NCBI GenBank assembly: GCA_900768755.1
Contig: CAAGDV010000001.1
Span: 62,001 to 126,000 of the forward strand
Origin: Lachnospiraceae bacterium
Lineage (GTDB): Bacteria; Bacillota; Clostridia; Lachnospirales; Lachnospiraceae
Length of the DNA stretch: 64,000 nt
Reading direction: 5' to 3'
The position numbers and the translations under genes are program-made. The notes under the pieces were generated by a model. That model worked only from the letters and a program-made list of their open reading frames with translations. It was not told the DNA's origin and searched no databases. Positions 8,880 through 17,305 of this stretch are shown in pieces (within the stretch, counting starts at the first letter, position 1; every line of letters starts with the position of its first letter).

Positions 8880-8908
8880 ATTATATCACATACAATTTTA
8901 CAATTCAA
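8880..8908 (-). promoter_or_regulatory. Sigma-A promoter for the zinc-ribbon membrane protein
   Basis: Minus strand TTGAAT (8903-8908), 17 bases, TATAAT (8880-8885). Confidence 0.75.
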
Positions 8909-8915
8909 GATTGCC

Positions 8916-8944
8916 TTGACTTTTTTCATCAAGCCCTCTATATT
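8916..8944 (+). promoter_or_regulatory. Sigma-A promoter for dtd
   Basis: TTGACT (8916-8921), 17 bases, TATATT (8939-8944); lies back-to-back with the divergent promoter at 8880-8908. Confidence 0.7.
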
Positions 8945-9030
8945 CAATTTGTATCCCGTAATGTCCCCTTTTTCCCGTGGAATCAAGAGGATTGTTTTAC
9001 GAATCATATGATTTTGAAAGGAATTTTTCA

Positions 9031-9462
9031 ATGAAAATAGTGTTACAGAGGGTTTTGAGCGCCTCCGTTAATGTAGACGGCAAAACAATATCCGAGATTG
9101 GCAAGGGTCTTCTGGTTCTTTTGGGAATTGAGGCATCCGACACCGGCGACATGCTCGAAAAGTACGCCGACAAAATAGTGAAGCTTAGGATTTTTGAAGA
9201 TGAAAACGGCAAAACCAATCTTTCGATAACCGATGTGGGCGGGGAAATGCTTGTCGTATCGCAGTTTACCCTGTGCGCGGACACATCCCACGGCAACCGT
9301 CCGAGTTTTACCGGCGCCAAAGCTCCGGATGAAGCCAACAGAATGTACGAGGAATTCATACAAATCTGCCGAAACAAAATACCCGTCGTTAAACACGGGG
9401 AGTTCGGTGCTGACATGAAGGTCTCCCTGGTTAACGACGGGCCGTTTACAATTGTACTGTAA
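9031..9462 (+). CDS. dtd: D-aminoacyl-tRNA deacylase
   Basis: 143 residues; removes D-amino acids from mischarged tRNAs. Family signatures are the N-terminal MKIVLQRV, the catalytic-loop SQFTLCADTSHGNRPSF and the C-terminal Gly-Pro motif VNDGPFTIVL. The ATG at 9031 is chosen over an upstream in-frame start because GAAAGGA lies eight bases before it and family members begin M(K/R)xVxQRV. The stop is immediately adjacent to the stop of the convergent TPR gene, with no room for a terminator. Confidence 0.95.
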   Translation: MKIVLQRVLSASVNVDGKTISEIGKGLLVLLGIEASDTGDMLEKYADKIVKLRIFEDENGKTNLSITDVGGEMLVVSQFTLCADTSHGNRPSFTGAKAPDEANRMYEEFIQICRNKIPVVKHGEFGADMKVSLVNDGPFTIVL

Positions 9463-11976
9463 CTATTTTTCAAAATCCTTTGGTTTGAGCGGAACGAGAT
9501 TTCTGCCGCTGCCACCCGGATTTTTCGCTTTTTTCCTGCAGTGCGCTATTGCCTTGTCGACAAGCGCTTTCACCTGCTCCATCTCGGATTCTGATCCGGA
9601 GTTCTGAATCTCCCCGATGAGGAGGAACAACTGCAGAATTGCCTTATCGCTGATTGCATATCCTTTAATCCTCGCATATTCTTTTGCAAGTGCAACCAGC
9701 TCGTTGACGGAGTACTGCCTGATCTCAATGCTGTAATCAAACATTGCAGAGAATTTGGGATTCTCGGCAAAAATCCTGTTGATTGCAAAACTCTCGCCGG
9801 TAAGAATAACCGCCATTGAATCGGTATCCCCCGACATAAATTCTACCAGTTCGGCGATTGCGTTCTTTGTGAGCAGTCCCGCATTCTCAATTATGAGCGT
9901 TGCGCCGCGAACCTTATCTGCCGACTGGGCTATTCCGTTGCGGTTGATATTCGCCGCATTGGTCTTTGCTATTTTGTGCGACGACATATCCTCACCGGCA
10001 TACATCGCCCGAAACAGGTTGATTGCAAAACCTGTTTTGTCGGTTCTGCTTTTACCCATAACGACAATATTGCCAAAAGACGATGTTCCGTCTTTAGTCT
10101 CATGCTTCTTTGCATGTATTATCCGCGCCGCATTTGCCTCAAGTCCGGAAATAAACAGATACTTCCCGAGGTATTTCTTCTCGTCCTCATTAAGAATCTC
10201 CTCATATTCTTCCTCATCCGCATACTCTTCATCAATAATGTGAGTCGGAGACTCTTTTTCCACATAGTCGGATTCAGCCTCGGCAATAAGCTGCCTTGTA
10301 ATCTCACTGACCACAATGTCTGTTGTGTCCATGAGAGGACCTGACTCGGAAGGTGCCTGTTTTGGCTCATTTTTCTCCTGCGCGGTCTCTTCAGTCTCCT
10401 TGGATTCTTCCAAAACTTCTTCGGATTCAGACATCTCAGCCTCTTGTGTAACCTCCGCGGATTCAGACTCCCAAGCCTCTTGTGTAACCTCCTCGAAAAC
10501 GGACTCCTCAGCTTTATCCAAAACCTCTTCGGATTCGGACTCGGCTTCTTTGTCCTCCTCCATATTCATGAGCCATCCCATAATGTCCATCTGACCCTCA
10601 ATAATGTCAGGTTCTGCCTCAGTTTCCTCTTGGGCAGTATCACGTAAAACAGGAGTTTCTTCAGCCTGCGCCACCGGTTCTTTAGCAGGTTCTTCCGGCT
10701 GTTCAGGTTTTACATCCGGCAAAACATCCTCTTCCCCGGTCACATCTGCAGGAGTATTATCAACAATCTCCTGTGACGGGGTAAGCTCCGACGCCGGCTC
10801 CTCTTCCATTGTACTTACATATCTTTTCCAATGATGGGTGTTGATTCTTATCTCCTTGGTTGGTTCATCAACATCATCGGCGTTACTTGTGTGCAAAAGT
10901 TTCTCCGGCTCATTGAGTATTCCTGTACCCTCACTCACTTCGTCCACAGACTCTGCCGGTATATCTTCACCATCAAGGTTCTCGCCGTCCTGTATCGGTT
11001 CACTTTCCGCACTGTCAAAATCTGTTGCGGCCTGTACCGGAGGCTCTGCGGCAGCTGCAGATTCATCATCATACTGCTCATCCTGCTTTGGACTCTCCGC
11101 GCCGGTATCTACCGGCTGTTCTGCCGCCTTGGACTCAAAAGAGTTCATATCGGTCACTGCGGTCTCATCATCCGAATTCTTCATGCTCGCCAGAATATCC
11201 GCCATGCTTTTCGCAAGCTCCGCCTGAATATTCTGGGTATCATATATGCTGTAATCTTTCTCGACTACTTTTATCTCTTCTTCATCGTTCTGCTCATAGC
11301 TGTACTTTTCCCGCGTGCTGCTTTCAGAAATAACGCTCTCATACTCGCGCGGTCTGGTCTTGTACTCCTCAATCGCACGAAGCTTTGCGGCCTGCGCAGG
11401 CGTAAGTTCCGCATGCTGAGACTTAAGTCTTAAGGCTTTCTCGACATATTCTCCTTCATTGAACCACAAAATCAAATCATCGCATTCCTTTATACAGGCG
11501 TCAAGTCTTCCTGCCCTAAGGTACAAAGTTGCCAGCTCATACTCATACTGTTCATCCAGCTCGTTCTTTTTGTACTCTTCGAGAATCTCGATAAGCCGCT
11601 CCACAGGAACCCCTCTGGCACTGTTCAGCTTGTACAAAAGGACGTACCTCTCCATATCATTCGGCGCGGTCTCCACAAACTCCCTGTACAAATCGTCCGC
11701 TTCATCAAGGTCATTAATCATGATGGACAATTCGGCAAGCTTGTATACCAGGCGCTTTCCGCCGAGATTACGGTTATACGCATACACGCATATATTGCGG
11801 GCATCCGATGGTCTTCCCGCCTTCTCATAAACCTCCTCCGCCAAAGACATATCGGACCACTTCTTAACCTTTCTCCAGTCAAGTCCATCCGCAATCTTTG
11901 CCGCAGATTCATAATCTCCCTTTTCTTTAAGCTTTGTCATCTGTTCAAGCTTAATCCCGTACTCTACTCTGTCCAT
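9463..11976 (-). CDS. TPR protein with long acidic linker and a degenerate AAA+ (CbbX/SpoVK-like) domain
   Basis: 837 residues in three parts. Residues ~1-210 are TPR-like helical repeats. Residues ~215-590 are a very acidic, low-complexity linker (many EE, SE, TE repeats). Residues ~615-800 align by motif with CbbX/SpoVK AAA+ ATPases, but the P-loop reads GKSRTDKT (641-648, Asp in place of the second Gly), Walker B reads TLIIENAG (Glu-Asn in place of Asp-Glu) and the arginine-finger segment NPxxxSRF reads NPKFSAMF. The domain is therefore predicted not to hydrolyse ATP. Separated from the upstream SMC-like gene only by a GC-rich repeat; probably the last gene of the same operon. Function unknown. 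Confidence 0.8.
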   Translation of the reverse strand: MDRVEYGIKLEQMTKLKEKGDYESAAKIADGLDWRKVKKWSDMSLAEEVYEKAGRPSDARNICVYAYNRNLGGKRLVYKLAELSIMINDLDEADDLYREFVETAPNDMERYVLLYKLNSARGVPVERLIEILEEYKKNELDEQYEYELATLYLRAGRLDACIKECDDLILWFNEGEYVEKALRLKSQHAELTPAQAAKLRAIEEYKTRPREYESVISESSTREKYSYEQNDEEEIKVVEKDYSIYDTQNIQAELAKSMADILASMKNSDDETAVTDMNSFESKAAEQPVDTGAESPKQDEQYDDESAAAAEPPVQAATDFDSAESEPIQDGENLDGEDIPAESVDEVSEGTGILNEPEKLLHTSNADDVDEPTKEIRINTHHWKRYVSTMEEEPASELTPSQEIVDNTPADVTGEEDVLPDVKPEQPEEPAKEPVAQAEETPVLRDTAQEETEAEPDIIEGQMDIMGWLMNMEEDKEAESESEEVLDKAEESVFEEVTQEAWESESAEVTQEAEMSESEEVLEESKETEETAQEKNEPKQAPSESGPLMDTTDIVVSEITRQLIAEAESDYVEKESPTHIIDEEYADEEEYEEILNEDEKKYLGKYLFISGLEANAARIIHAKKHETKDGTSSFGNIVVMGKSRTDKTGFAINLFRAMYAGEDMSSHKIAKTNAANINRNGIAQSADKVRGATLIIENAGLLTKNAIAELVEFMSGDTDSMAVILTGESFAINRIFAENPKFSAMFDYSIEIRQYSVNELVALAKEYARIKGYAISDKAILQLFLLIGEIQNSGSESEMEQVKALVDKAIAHCRKKAKNPGGSGRNLVPLKPKDFEK

Positions 11977-12007
11977 AAATCATACCTCTCATCAGATATG
12001 TAAAAAA

Positions 12008-12172
12008 ACCAAATGCCGCCTTCGGCGTCGCTTTCTTTTCGCTCGCGTACCATTTTCATGACTCGCAAACCCGCGCCCATGGCGCTCCCCGCCTGCTTCG
12101 CAGGCCGTTTGCTCGTTATCGCGGCGAAAACCAAATGCCGCCTTCGGCGTCGCTTTCTTTTCGCTCGCGTAC
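12008..12172. repeat. GC-rich repeat element, locus 1 (two identical 43-base copies)
   Basis: Positions 12008-12050 and 12130-12172 are identical over 43 bases (start ACCAAATGCCGCC, end GCTCGCGTAC), 122 bases apart. The middle holds a GCCTGC/GCAGGC hairpin and an ACTCGCAAACCCGC word. The same words recur at 63355-63452. Both loci sit just after the stop of a minus-strand gene and before the next minus-strand gene, in the same orientation. Confidence 0.8.
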
Positions 12173-12202
12173 ATTGTAACACATTACAGCATGAAATTCA
12201 AC

Positions 12203-15200
12203 CTACACAAAGTCAAAGGTCACCTGTTCGTAATCGAGCGGATTGTATTCCATCTCCTCCGTATGAACCTGACTTCTGTAGTCCACAACCACTGTCTGCT
12301 GCATCTGTCCGACCATCTTCTGGCCCAGAATGTAATTGACGTCAAACATTCCGGTAATTGCCGGAGTTGTTCCTCTGGCCGGAACTATCAGCTGCACATG
12401 ATTTGTTTTTAGCATTTTAAAAATAGGCTCCCATATGTAGACATCTTTTGCCGCACCAAAAGGATTGTCGATAAAAATTGTTTTGCCGGTAACGCTACCG
12501 TCCTTGCCCACCGCGTTGATGCTCGCAATGTAATTGATAATCGCGATTAGGAACTGGATATAAATACCCTGCGACTGTCCGGTACTGCCCACGGCTTCCT
12601 CGTATTTGAGGTAGCGGCTCTGGTCTTTTATGTGCTCGCGCTTGTACAGATTAAGCCTGATGCTGTTCATATCCGTCACGATAACCGAAAAAAGTCTCTT
12701 CCAGCTGAGCCTCTGACGAATATACTTAAGCTTCTCCTCGGCATTTTTGAAGGTCTCCGCCCCCGCAACGGTCTCGTTCACATACACCGACATTCTGTCT
12801 TTATACATGGACTCCGCAATGTACGGAACGGACAGCGACACAATAGATATCTGCTCGTCATCCAGCGTAATTCTTGAGAGCTTTGAGAGTCTGTCAAGCT
12901 CTGTCCGGATGTTGCTGCATATCTGAATGCACCTGTTTTCAAAACTGTCCTTGATGAGCTCCATGTCACTGAGACTCTTCTCAATTCTGTCCCTCTCAAG
13001 GACAATGCATTCGATTGTCTCATCAATTCCTGCGCGTAGCCTGGTCGCGTCAAAAACATCCTGCGGCACGGTAAGCGAATCCCTGAATTCGTGCGCAAGC
13101 TCATACGCCTTGCATTCCTCAAGCTTCGTCAAAAGAATCTGTTTTTTGCGGAGATAGTTATTCTTGAGTGCAAGCTCCTCGCGCTCCAGCCCAGAATAGC
13201 TTTTCATGACCTGATTTGCATCAAAAGTATCCCCGCTTCGGGTCGTCATAAGCGTGACATTAGGATCCATTCCGGCATTTTCGACGGCACGCGAAAGTTC
13301 TTTTTCACGGATGACCATATCCCTGTCCGCCGTTTCGAGTTCCTTGATAGCCTTACGGGTCTTAAGAATCTCTTCTTTGATGACCGACATTGCATTCCGA
13401 TGGCTCACAATAAACGCCTGCGGATTGTCAATTTCATTGCGCACAAACTCGCCGTATTTTGCCTCATACTGCATTCTTGCATGCTCAATTCCGCCCTCAA
13501 TACGGTTTTTGCGAGCATTCTGGTCATCCTGAATGCGGTTTATATCCTCAAGTTTTTTGGCGATGTCTGAGATGTCAGCCTTAAGCTTCATACGCTCCTG
13601 CACGCTCAGGCTGCCGTGGCGGTTGGTCTCATAAAGTGCGGCGGCGCTCTCCATATCCGCACCTGCGTACTGTATGTCCTGCTCGCATTTTTTCATTGCC
13701 TTTGCAAGGGTTTCCAAAAGAGCTTCTTTGTCCGAAAGATTTCCGGCACCTTCACCCAGAATTTTTCTTAGGGCAGAGGCTTTGGCATCAATATCGGCCT
13801 GCGAAAGACCCGTTACGGGCGGCACGCCCTCAATCAGATACGGGGCAAAATTGACCTCCATATCGTGGTCCATGCTCTCAAGCCGGTCTGCAATATCTTT
13901 CTCCCTGGCGGCAAGAGTGCTTAGCTCTGCTTCCCTGTTCTTTTCCTTCTCCGCCTCAATGCTGCAGGTCTTTTTTGCCGCGCTGTATTCCTCGTCCAAA
14001 ACACGTTTTCTTGCATACAGCTCATCAAGCGCATTATTGATTCTTATGACGTCTTTTGCGTTTGCGAGATTCTGCGAAAGCTCGGCGTGCTGCAAAACAA
14101 GTCTCTCAATCTCAAGCTCCGCCTCGTTGATGATGCCGTTGCATTTATCAATTGCCGCGCGGCAGGCATCGACGCGGTCTTTTGTCTCCCTTTGGCGGGA
14201 ATTGGCATCCTCAAGTTCTTTTTTGACATCCCCGGACGAGAGCACTTTCAGGCAGTTCTCCACTTTTTCCCTGTCCGCCGCAATCAGCTCAGCCTTATCC
14301 GTAAGGACCGAAAGCCGGTCGTTAAATCTCTGCAAATCCTCGTTATTCTTGTCAGTCTCCGAATCCCTTAATGCCTCATTCCAAAGAAAATCCGCACATT
14401 TGTAAGCCGTAACCGTGCCGCCAAAAGGAGTTGTCTCATCCTTTTTGAGCACGGGAATAATGTGGCTTCCGAGCCGCATATTGGTGAGCACCTTATCAGC
14501 CGTTATCTCGTCATAACAGTCTCCGGCAAAAATTACATACGGAAGCTGCGGGAACTCCGAAAGCCGGCTCTTAAGCTCCTCTGCGCCCAGTTCTCTTACA
14601 ATGTCATAACCGGTGACGATATCGTCACCGTAACGGCTCTTTAAATACCCCAAAACCGCCTTGTATTCAGGGTCGGGCTCCGGAAGTGTGCCGTTCTTAA
14701 CGCACACCTTATACGCCTCACAATCGGCAATCTGCTTTTTCAATTCAGTAATCTCAGCCGCAAGGGTTCGCTGCATCGTGCCGATAATCTCAGGCAGCAC
14801 CGCATTGGTTGACGCCCCGTATATCGTGCGAAAGCCCAAAAGTTCTTCCTCCGCCTCCGAAACGGCGTCCAGCTTACGGCGGATTTCTGAGATTTCCTTC
14901 AAAATAACATCATTGTATACGGTCGCGGCGGCACAGTCGTTGATATATCTTTCTTTTGTACCGCTTTCGTCAGCTATTTTGTCACGCAGTGTCTTCTGAG
15001 CCGTCTCGTTGTCAGTCAACTCTTTCTGCGTCCTGCTGAAATATTCGGAAACTCCCTCGGCGCTCACAACCGGCACCAAAGACATCGCGCTCTCCAATTC
15101 ATCGGAATAAGCCTTTGCCGTCCGCTCCGCTTCCTCAAGCAAAGCGGCGGACGCACAGCACTTCGCATAATATTCGCCGTGTGATTTTTTGGCGTCTTCG

Positions 15201-16585
15201 TACTCCCGGGATAGTGCTGTTTTGGCAGAATTAAGCCCGGAAAGCTCCGCCGAAAGTCCGCGGCGGTTTTCTGCCACAAGTTCCTTTTTGGCAGCCGCAA
15301 GAGCGGCAAGTTCGGTTATTACACTCTCCTTGTCAGAGCCCAGGCCTGCAATCAGTGCTTTGGTCTCTTCGTATTTCTGCCGGTAGTCCAGAAAGCCTGC
15401 ATATACTGCGGAGATCTCGGCGTCGGCAAGCTGTTTTTCATATCTTTTTTGGGTGTTAAGAAGCGACTCCTGCTCTGCGCCGGTGCTGTCGATAAGCAGG
15501 GCAAGCTTTGCAAGTTCAAGGTACTCGGACTCAATCTCCGCAACCATCGTGAGCCGCGCTTCCTTCTCATATTCATTCTCGCAGTCTGCCAGCTTCTGCT
15601 CGGCGGCGGCTTTCTGCGCCGCACGGGCGGCAAGCTCACTCCTGCAGTCCGTAAGACAGCTTACGAGCGCCCCCTTAAGCTCTTCTTTTTGGGTGTACAG
15701 CTTCTCATACCCGGACAATTCCGCGCCAAACTCCCTAAGAAGCTCCGTCTGCCGGTCATAGCTTCCTATCTCTTCCCTGCGCGCCGCAAGCTCCGTCAGC
15801 TTATCCTTAATCTCGAGCAGGGTTTTTGCCATCATGGCGTCGTCGTCGGAATCCCTGCGAATCCTGTTGTTGTAGGATTTCTCAATGATTTCCTCAATCA
15901 GAAGGTCCTCGACAACCTTTCTCGTGGTGCGGTAATTGGTCTCAAAATATGTCCGCACATGCCCCTCTGTTTTGTTGATTCCCCTGATAATCTCCCACTG
16001 GCTTTCATAAAGCCCGTAGCCCGCTATAAAATTCTGATAATCACCCTTGCGCTCAAAAACATGCGCCTCGACGCCCAGGTCCTTTTTCGACAAATCGCGA
16101 AGATATGCCTTGAGCCCGTTGTAGGTAATCCGCTCTTTTCCGTTTGAGAGCGGAAGGTTTTTAATGTCGTTCTCTCCGAATTCCTTGTAAAAAATACAGT
16201 AGTTGAAGTATTCTATATTGGCGGCCTCTCCCTGCTCGCGCCTGTCGTCCCCGCTGTCTTTTGCCTTTCTGGCACAAAATCCGGTGGTCATGTATCTGTA
16301 TCCGTCGCGGACATCCTGTGAATCAAGCTTCCATTCGATTAATGAATGAATTGTAGTGCTTGCATTGCCCGTGCGGAACAGCTTCTCAACCGGCTGCTTG
16401 TCGTCAAGCGTGCAGTTAGGAATAAGGTTCTGCAAAAGAAGAAGCATCAGCACGCTTTTTCCGCCGCCGTTGGCAAGGTCATAGATTGAATTGCGGCAGG
16501 AGAACCGCATAAGAAAATCATCATAGAACTGCGTGCCGAAATTGTATTTTACATTGTTAACCCTGACTCTGTTTATCTGCGGCAT
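12203..16585 (-). CDS. SMC-like ATPase, JetC/MukB-type (Wadjet type III-like)
   Basis: 1460 residues from the ATG at 16585, chosen because AAAGGAG lies seven bases upstream and the product begins MPQINRVRVNNVKYNFGTQF; an ATG at 16606 lacks a good site. N-terminal nucleotide-binding half has a P-loop ending NGGGKS (39-44); a very long, mostly coiled-coil centre follows; the C-terminal half has a signature-like STGQSQG and Walker B TIFIDNPFGAAKD with Asp1373 and Asn1374 where the catalytic Glu is expected. Its start overlaps the end of the JetB-like gene. Predicted partner of the kleisin and KITE proteins upstream in a DNA-loop-extruding complex. Confidence 0.8.
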   Translation of the reverse strand: MPQINRVRVNNVKYNFGTQFYDDFLMRFSCRNSIYDLANGGGKSVLMLLLLQNLIPNCTLDDKQPVEKLFRTGNASTTIHSLIEWKLDSQDVRDGYRYMTTGFCARKAKDSGDDRREQGEAANIEYFNYCIFYKEFGENDIKNLPLSNGKERITYNGLKAYLRDLSKKDLGVEAHVFERKGDYQNFIAGYGLYESQWEIIRGINKTEGHVRTYFETNYRTTRKVVEDLLIEEIIEKSYNNRIRRDSDDDAMMAKTLLEIKDKLTELAARREEIGSYDRQTELLREFGAELSGYEKLYTQKEELKGALVSCLTDCRSELAARAAQKAAAEQKLADCENEYEKEARLTMVAEIESEYLELAKLALLIDSTGAEQESLLNTQKRYEKQLADAEISAVYAGFLDYRQKYEETKALIAGLGSDKESVITELAALAAAKKELVAENRRGLSAELSGLNSAKTALSREYEDAKKSHGEYYAKCCASAALLEEAERTAKAYSDELESAMSLVPVVSAEGVSEYFSRTQKELTDNETAQKTLRDKIADESGTKERYINDCAAATVYNDVILKEISEIRRKLDAVSEAEEELLGFRTIYGASTNAVLPEIIGTMQRTLAAEITELKKQIADCEAYKVCVKNGTLPEPDPEYKAVLGYLKSRYGDDIVTGYDIVRELGAEELKSRLSEFPQLPYVIFAGDCYDEITADKVLTNMRLGSHIIPVLKKDETTPFGGTVTAYKCADFLWNEALRDSETDKNNEDLQRFNDRLSVLTDKAELIAADREKVENCLKVLSSGDVKKELEDANSRQRETKDRVDACRAAIDKCNGIINEAELEIERLVLQHAELSQNLANAKDVIRINNALDELYARKRVLDEEYSAAKKTCSIEAEKEKNREAELSTLAAREKDIADRLESMDHDMEVNFAPYLIEGVPPVTGLSQADIDAKASALRKILGEGAGNLSDKEALLETLAKAMKKCEQDIQYAGADMESAAALYETNRHGSLSVQERMKLKADISDIAKKLEDINRIQDDQNARKNRIEGGIEHARMQYEAKYGEFVRNEIDNPQAFIVSHRNAMSVIKEEILKTRKAIKELETADRDMVIREKELSRAVENAGMDPNVTLMTTRSGDTFDANQVMKSYSGLEREELALKNNYLRKKQILLTKLEECKAYELAHEFRDSLTVPQDVFDATRLRAGIDETIECIVLERDRIEKSLSDMELIKDSFENRCIQICSNIRTELDRLSKLSRITLDDEQISIVSLSVPYIAESMYKDRMSVYVNETVAGAETFKNAEEKLKYIRQRLSWKRLFSVIVTDMNSIRLNLYKREHIKDQSRYLKYEEAVGSTGQSQGIYIQFLIAIINYIASINAVGKDGSVTGKTIFIDNPFGAAKDVYIWEPIFKMLKTNHVQLIVPARGTTPAITGMFDVNYILGQKMVGQMQQTVVVDYRSQVHTEEMEYNPLDYEQVTFDFV

Positions 16586-17300
16586 TGTCTTCTCCTTTCG
16601 CCTCATTCTTCATCATATCATACAGACGGCCTCTGTTTTCCTCAAAATAATTGGTCGCGATTGCCTTAAAGCGGTCCGTCGGATAAAATCTGTCCGCAAG
16701 CTCCGTAAAAAGTCCCTGCGAAACCAGAAAATTGAAGGTCAGCTTCACAAACCCGGTGTGCGAATTGCGCGCCGCACGGTTTCCGTTTCTGTCCTCAACG
16801 CTCACGTCCGGAAGTTCATCCCACAAAAGCGCCATTGCCTTAAACGAATCAGCGTCTGCCTCCTGTGAGACAATGCCGGCGCTGTGGTCCACAATGCCCG
16901 AGACTGCGGCGTTCACCGACTTAATCACATCCTCCGTCCGCACGCTCTCAAGATATGTACTGCTTTGCGAATCATGGAAAAACTCAGTGATGACGCAGTA
17001 TATGATAAAATAAACCAGAAACAGCTCTTTGTTGAGCCTTAGCCCCATCTGTCTTTTCAGCTCCTCATTGGAAAAACCGAATACCCTGTTGTTGGTGCCC
17101 GCGCTGATAAAAAGTGAATTGTTGTACTCGTAGAGGCTTATGTCCATTCTTTTGAAAATCCCGGTAAGTATGTCATACACCTCACTGTTGCGGCTGTACT
17201 CCTCATAGAGCGCTGCGTTGTTGCCGCCGGCCGACACCTGCTCGCCCAAAAGAAGCGCTGACACTATATCAAGTGCCTTTTCCAGATTTCTTTTTTCCAA
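16557..17300 (-). CDS. DUF6063-type JetB/MksE-like subunit (KITE protein)
   Basis: 247 residues, starting at a TTG (17300) behind AAGGAGG, five bases after the JetA-like stop. All-helical/winged-helix-like sequence without catalytic motifs; segments such as NNSLFISAGTNNRVFGFSN and GFVKLTFNFLVSQGLF resemble the DUF6063 family that accompanies JetA-like kleisins. The position between a kleisin-like and an SMC-like gene, with overlap into the latter, is the main evidence for a MukE/MksE/JetB role. Confidence 0.72.
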   Translation of the reverse strand: MEKRNLEKALDIVSALLLGEQVSAGGNNAALYEEYSRNSEVYDILTGIFKRMDISLYEYNNSLFISAGTNNRVFGFSNEELKRQMGLRLNKELFLVYFIIYCVITEFFHDSQSSTYLESVRTEDVIKSVNAAVSGIVDHSAGIVSQEADADSFKAMALLWDELPDVSVEDRNGNRAARNSHTGFVKLTFNFLVSQGLFTELADRFYPTDRFKAIATNYFEENRGRLYDMMKNEAKGEDNAADKQSQG

Positions 17301-17305
17301 AGACT

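Noticed and set aside
10831..11433. 200-codon frame opposite the TPR protein
   Set aside because: Antisense of the acidic linker; repetitive composition and no ribosome site or domain.
12001..12182. Arg/Lys-rich ORFs inside the GC-rich repeat
   Set aside because: All frames through the repeat encode basic low-complexity peptides; the same words occur in another locus as non-coding DNA.
15449..16147. 232-codon frame opposite the SMC-like gene
   Set aside because: Antisense shadow of a long coiled coil; the minus-strand gene has clear motifs and operon context.
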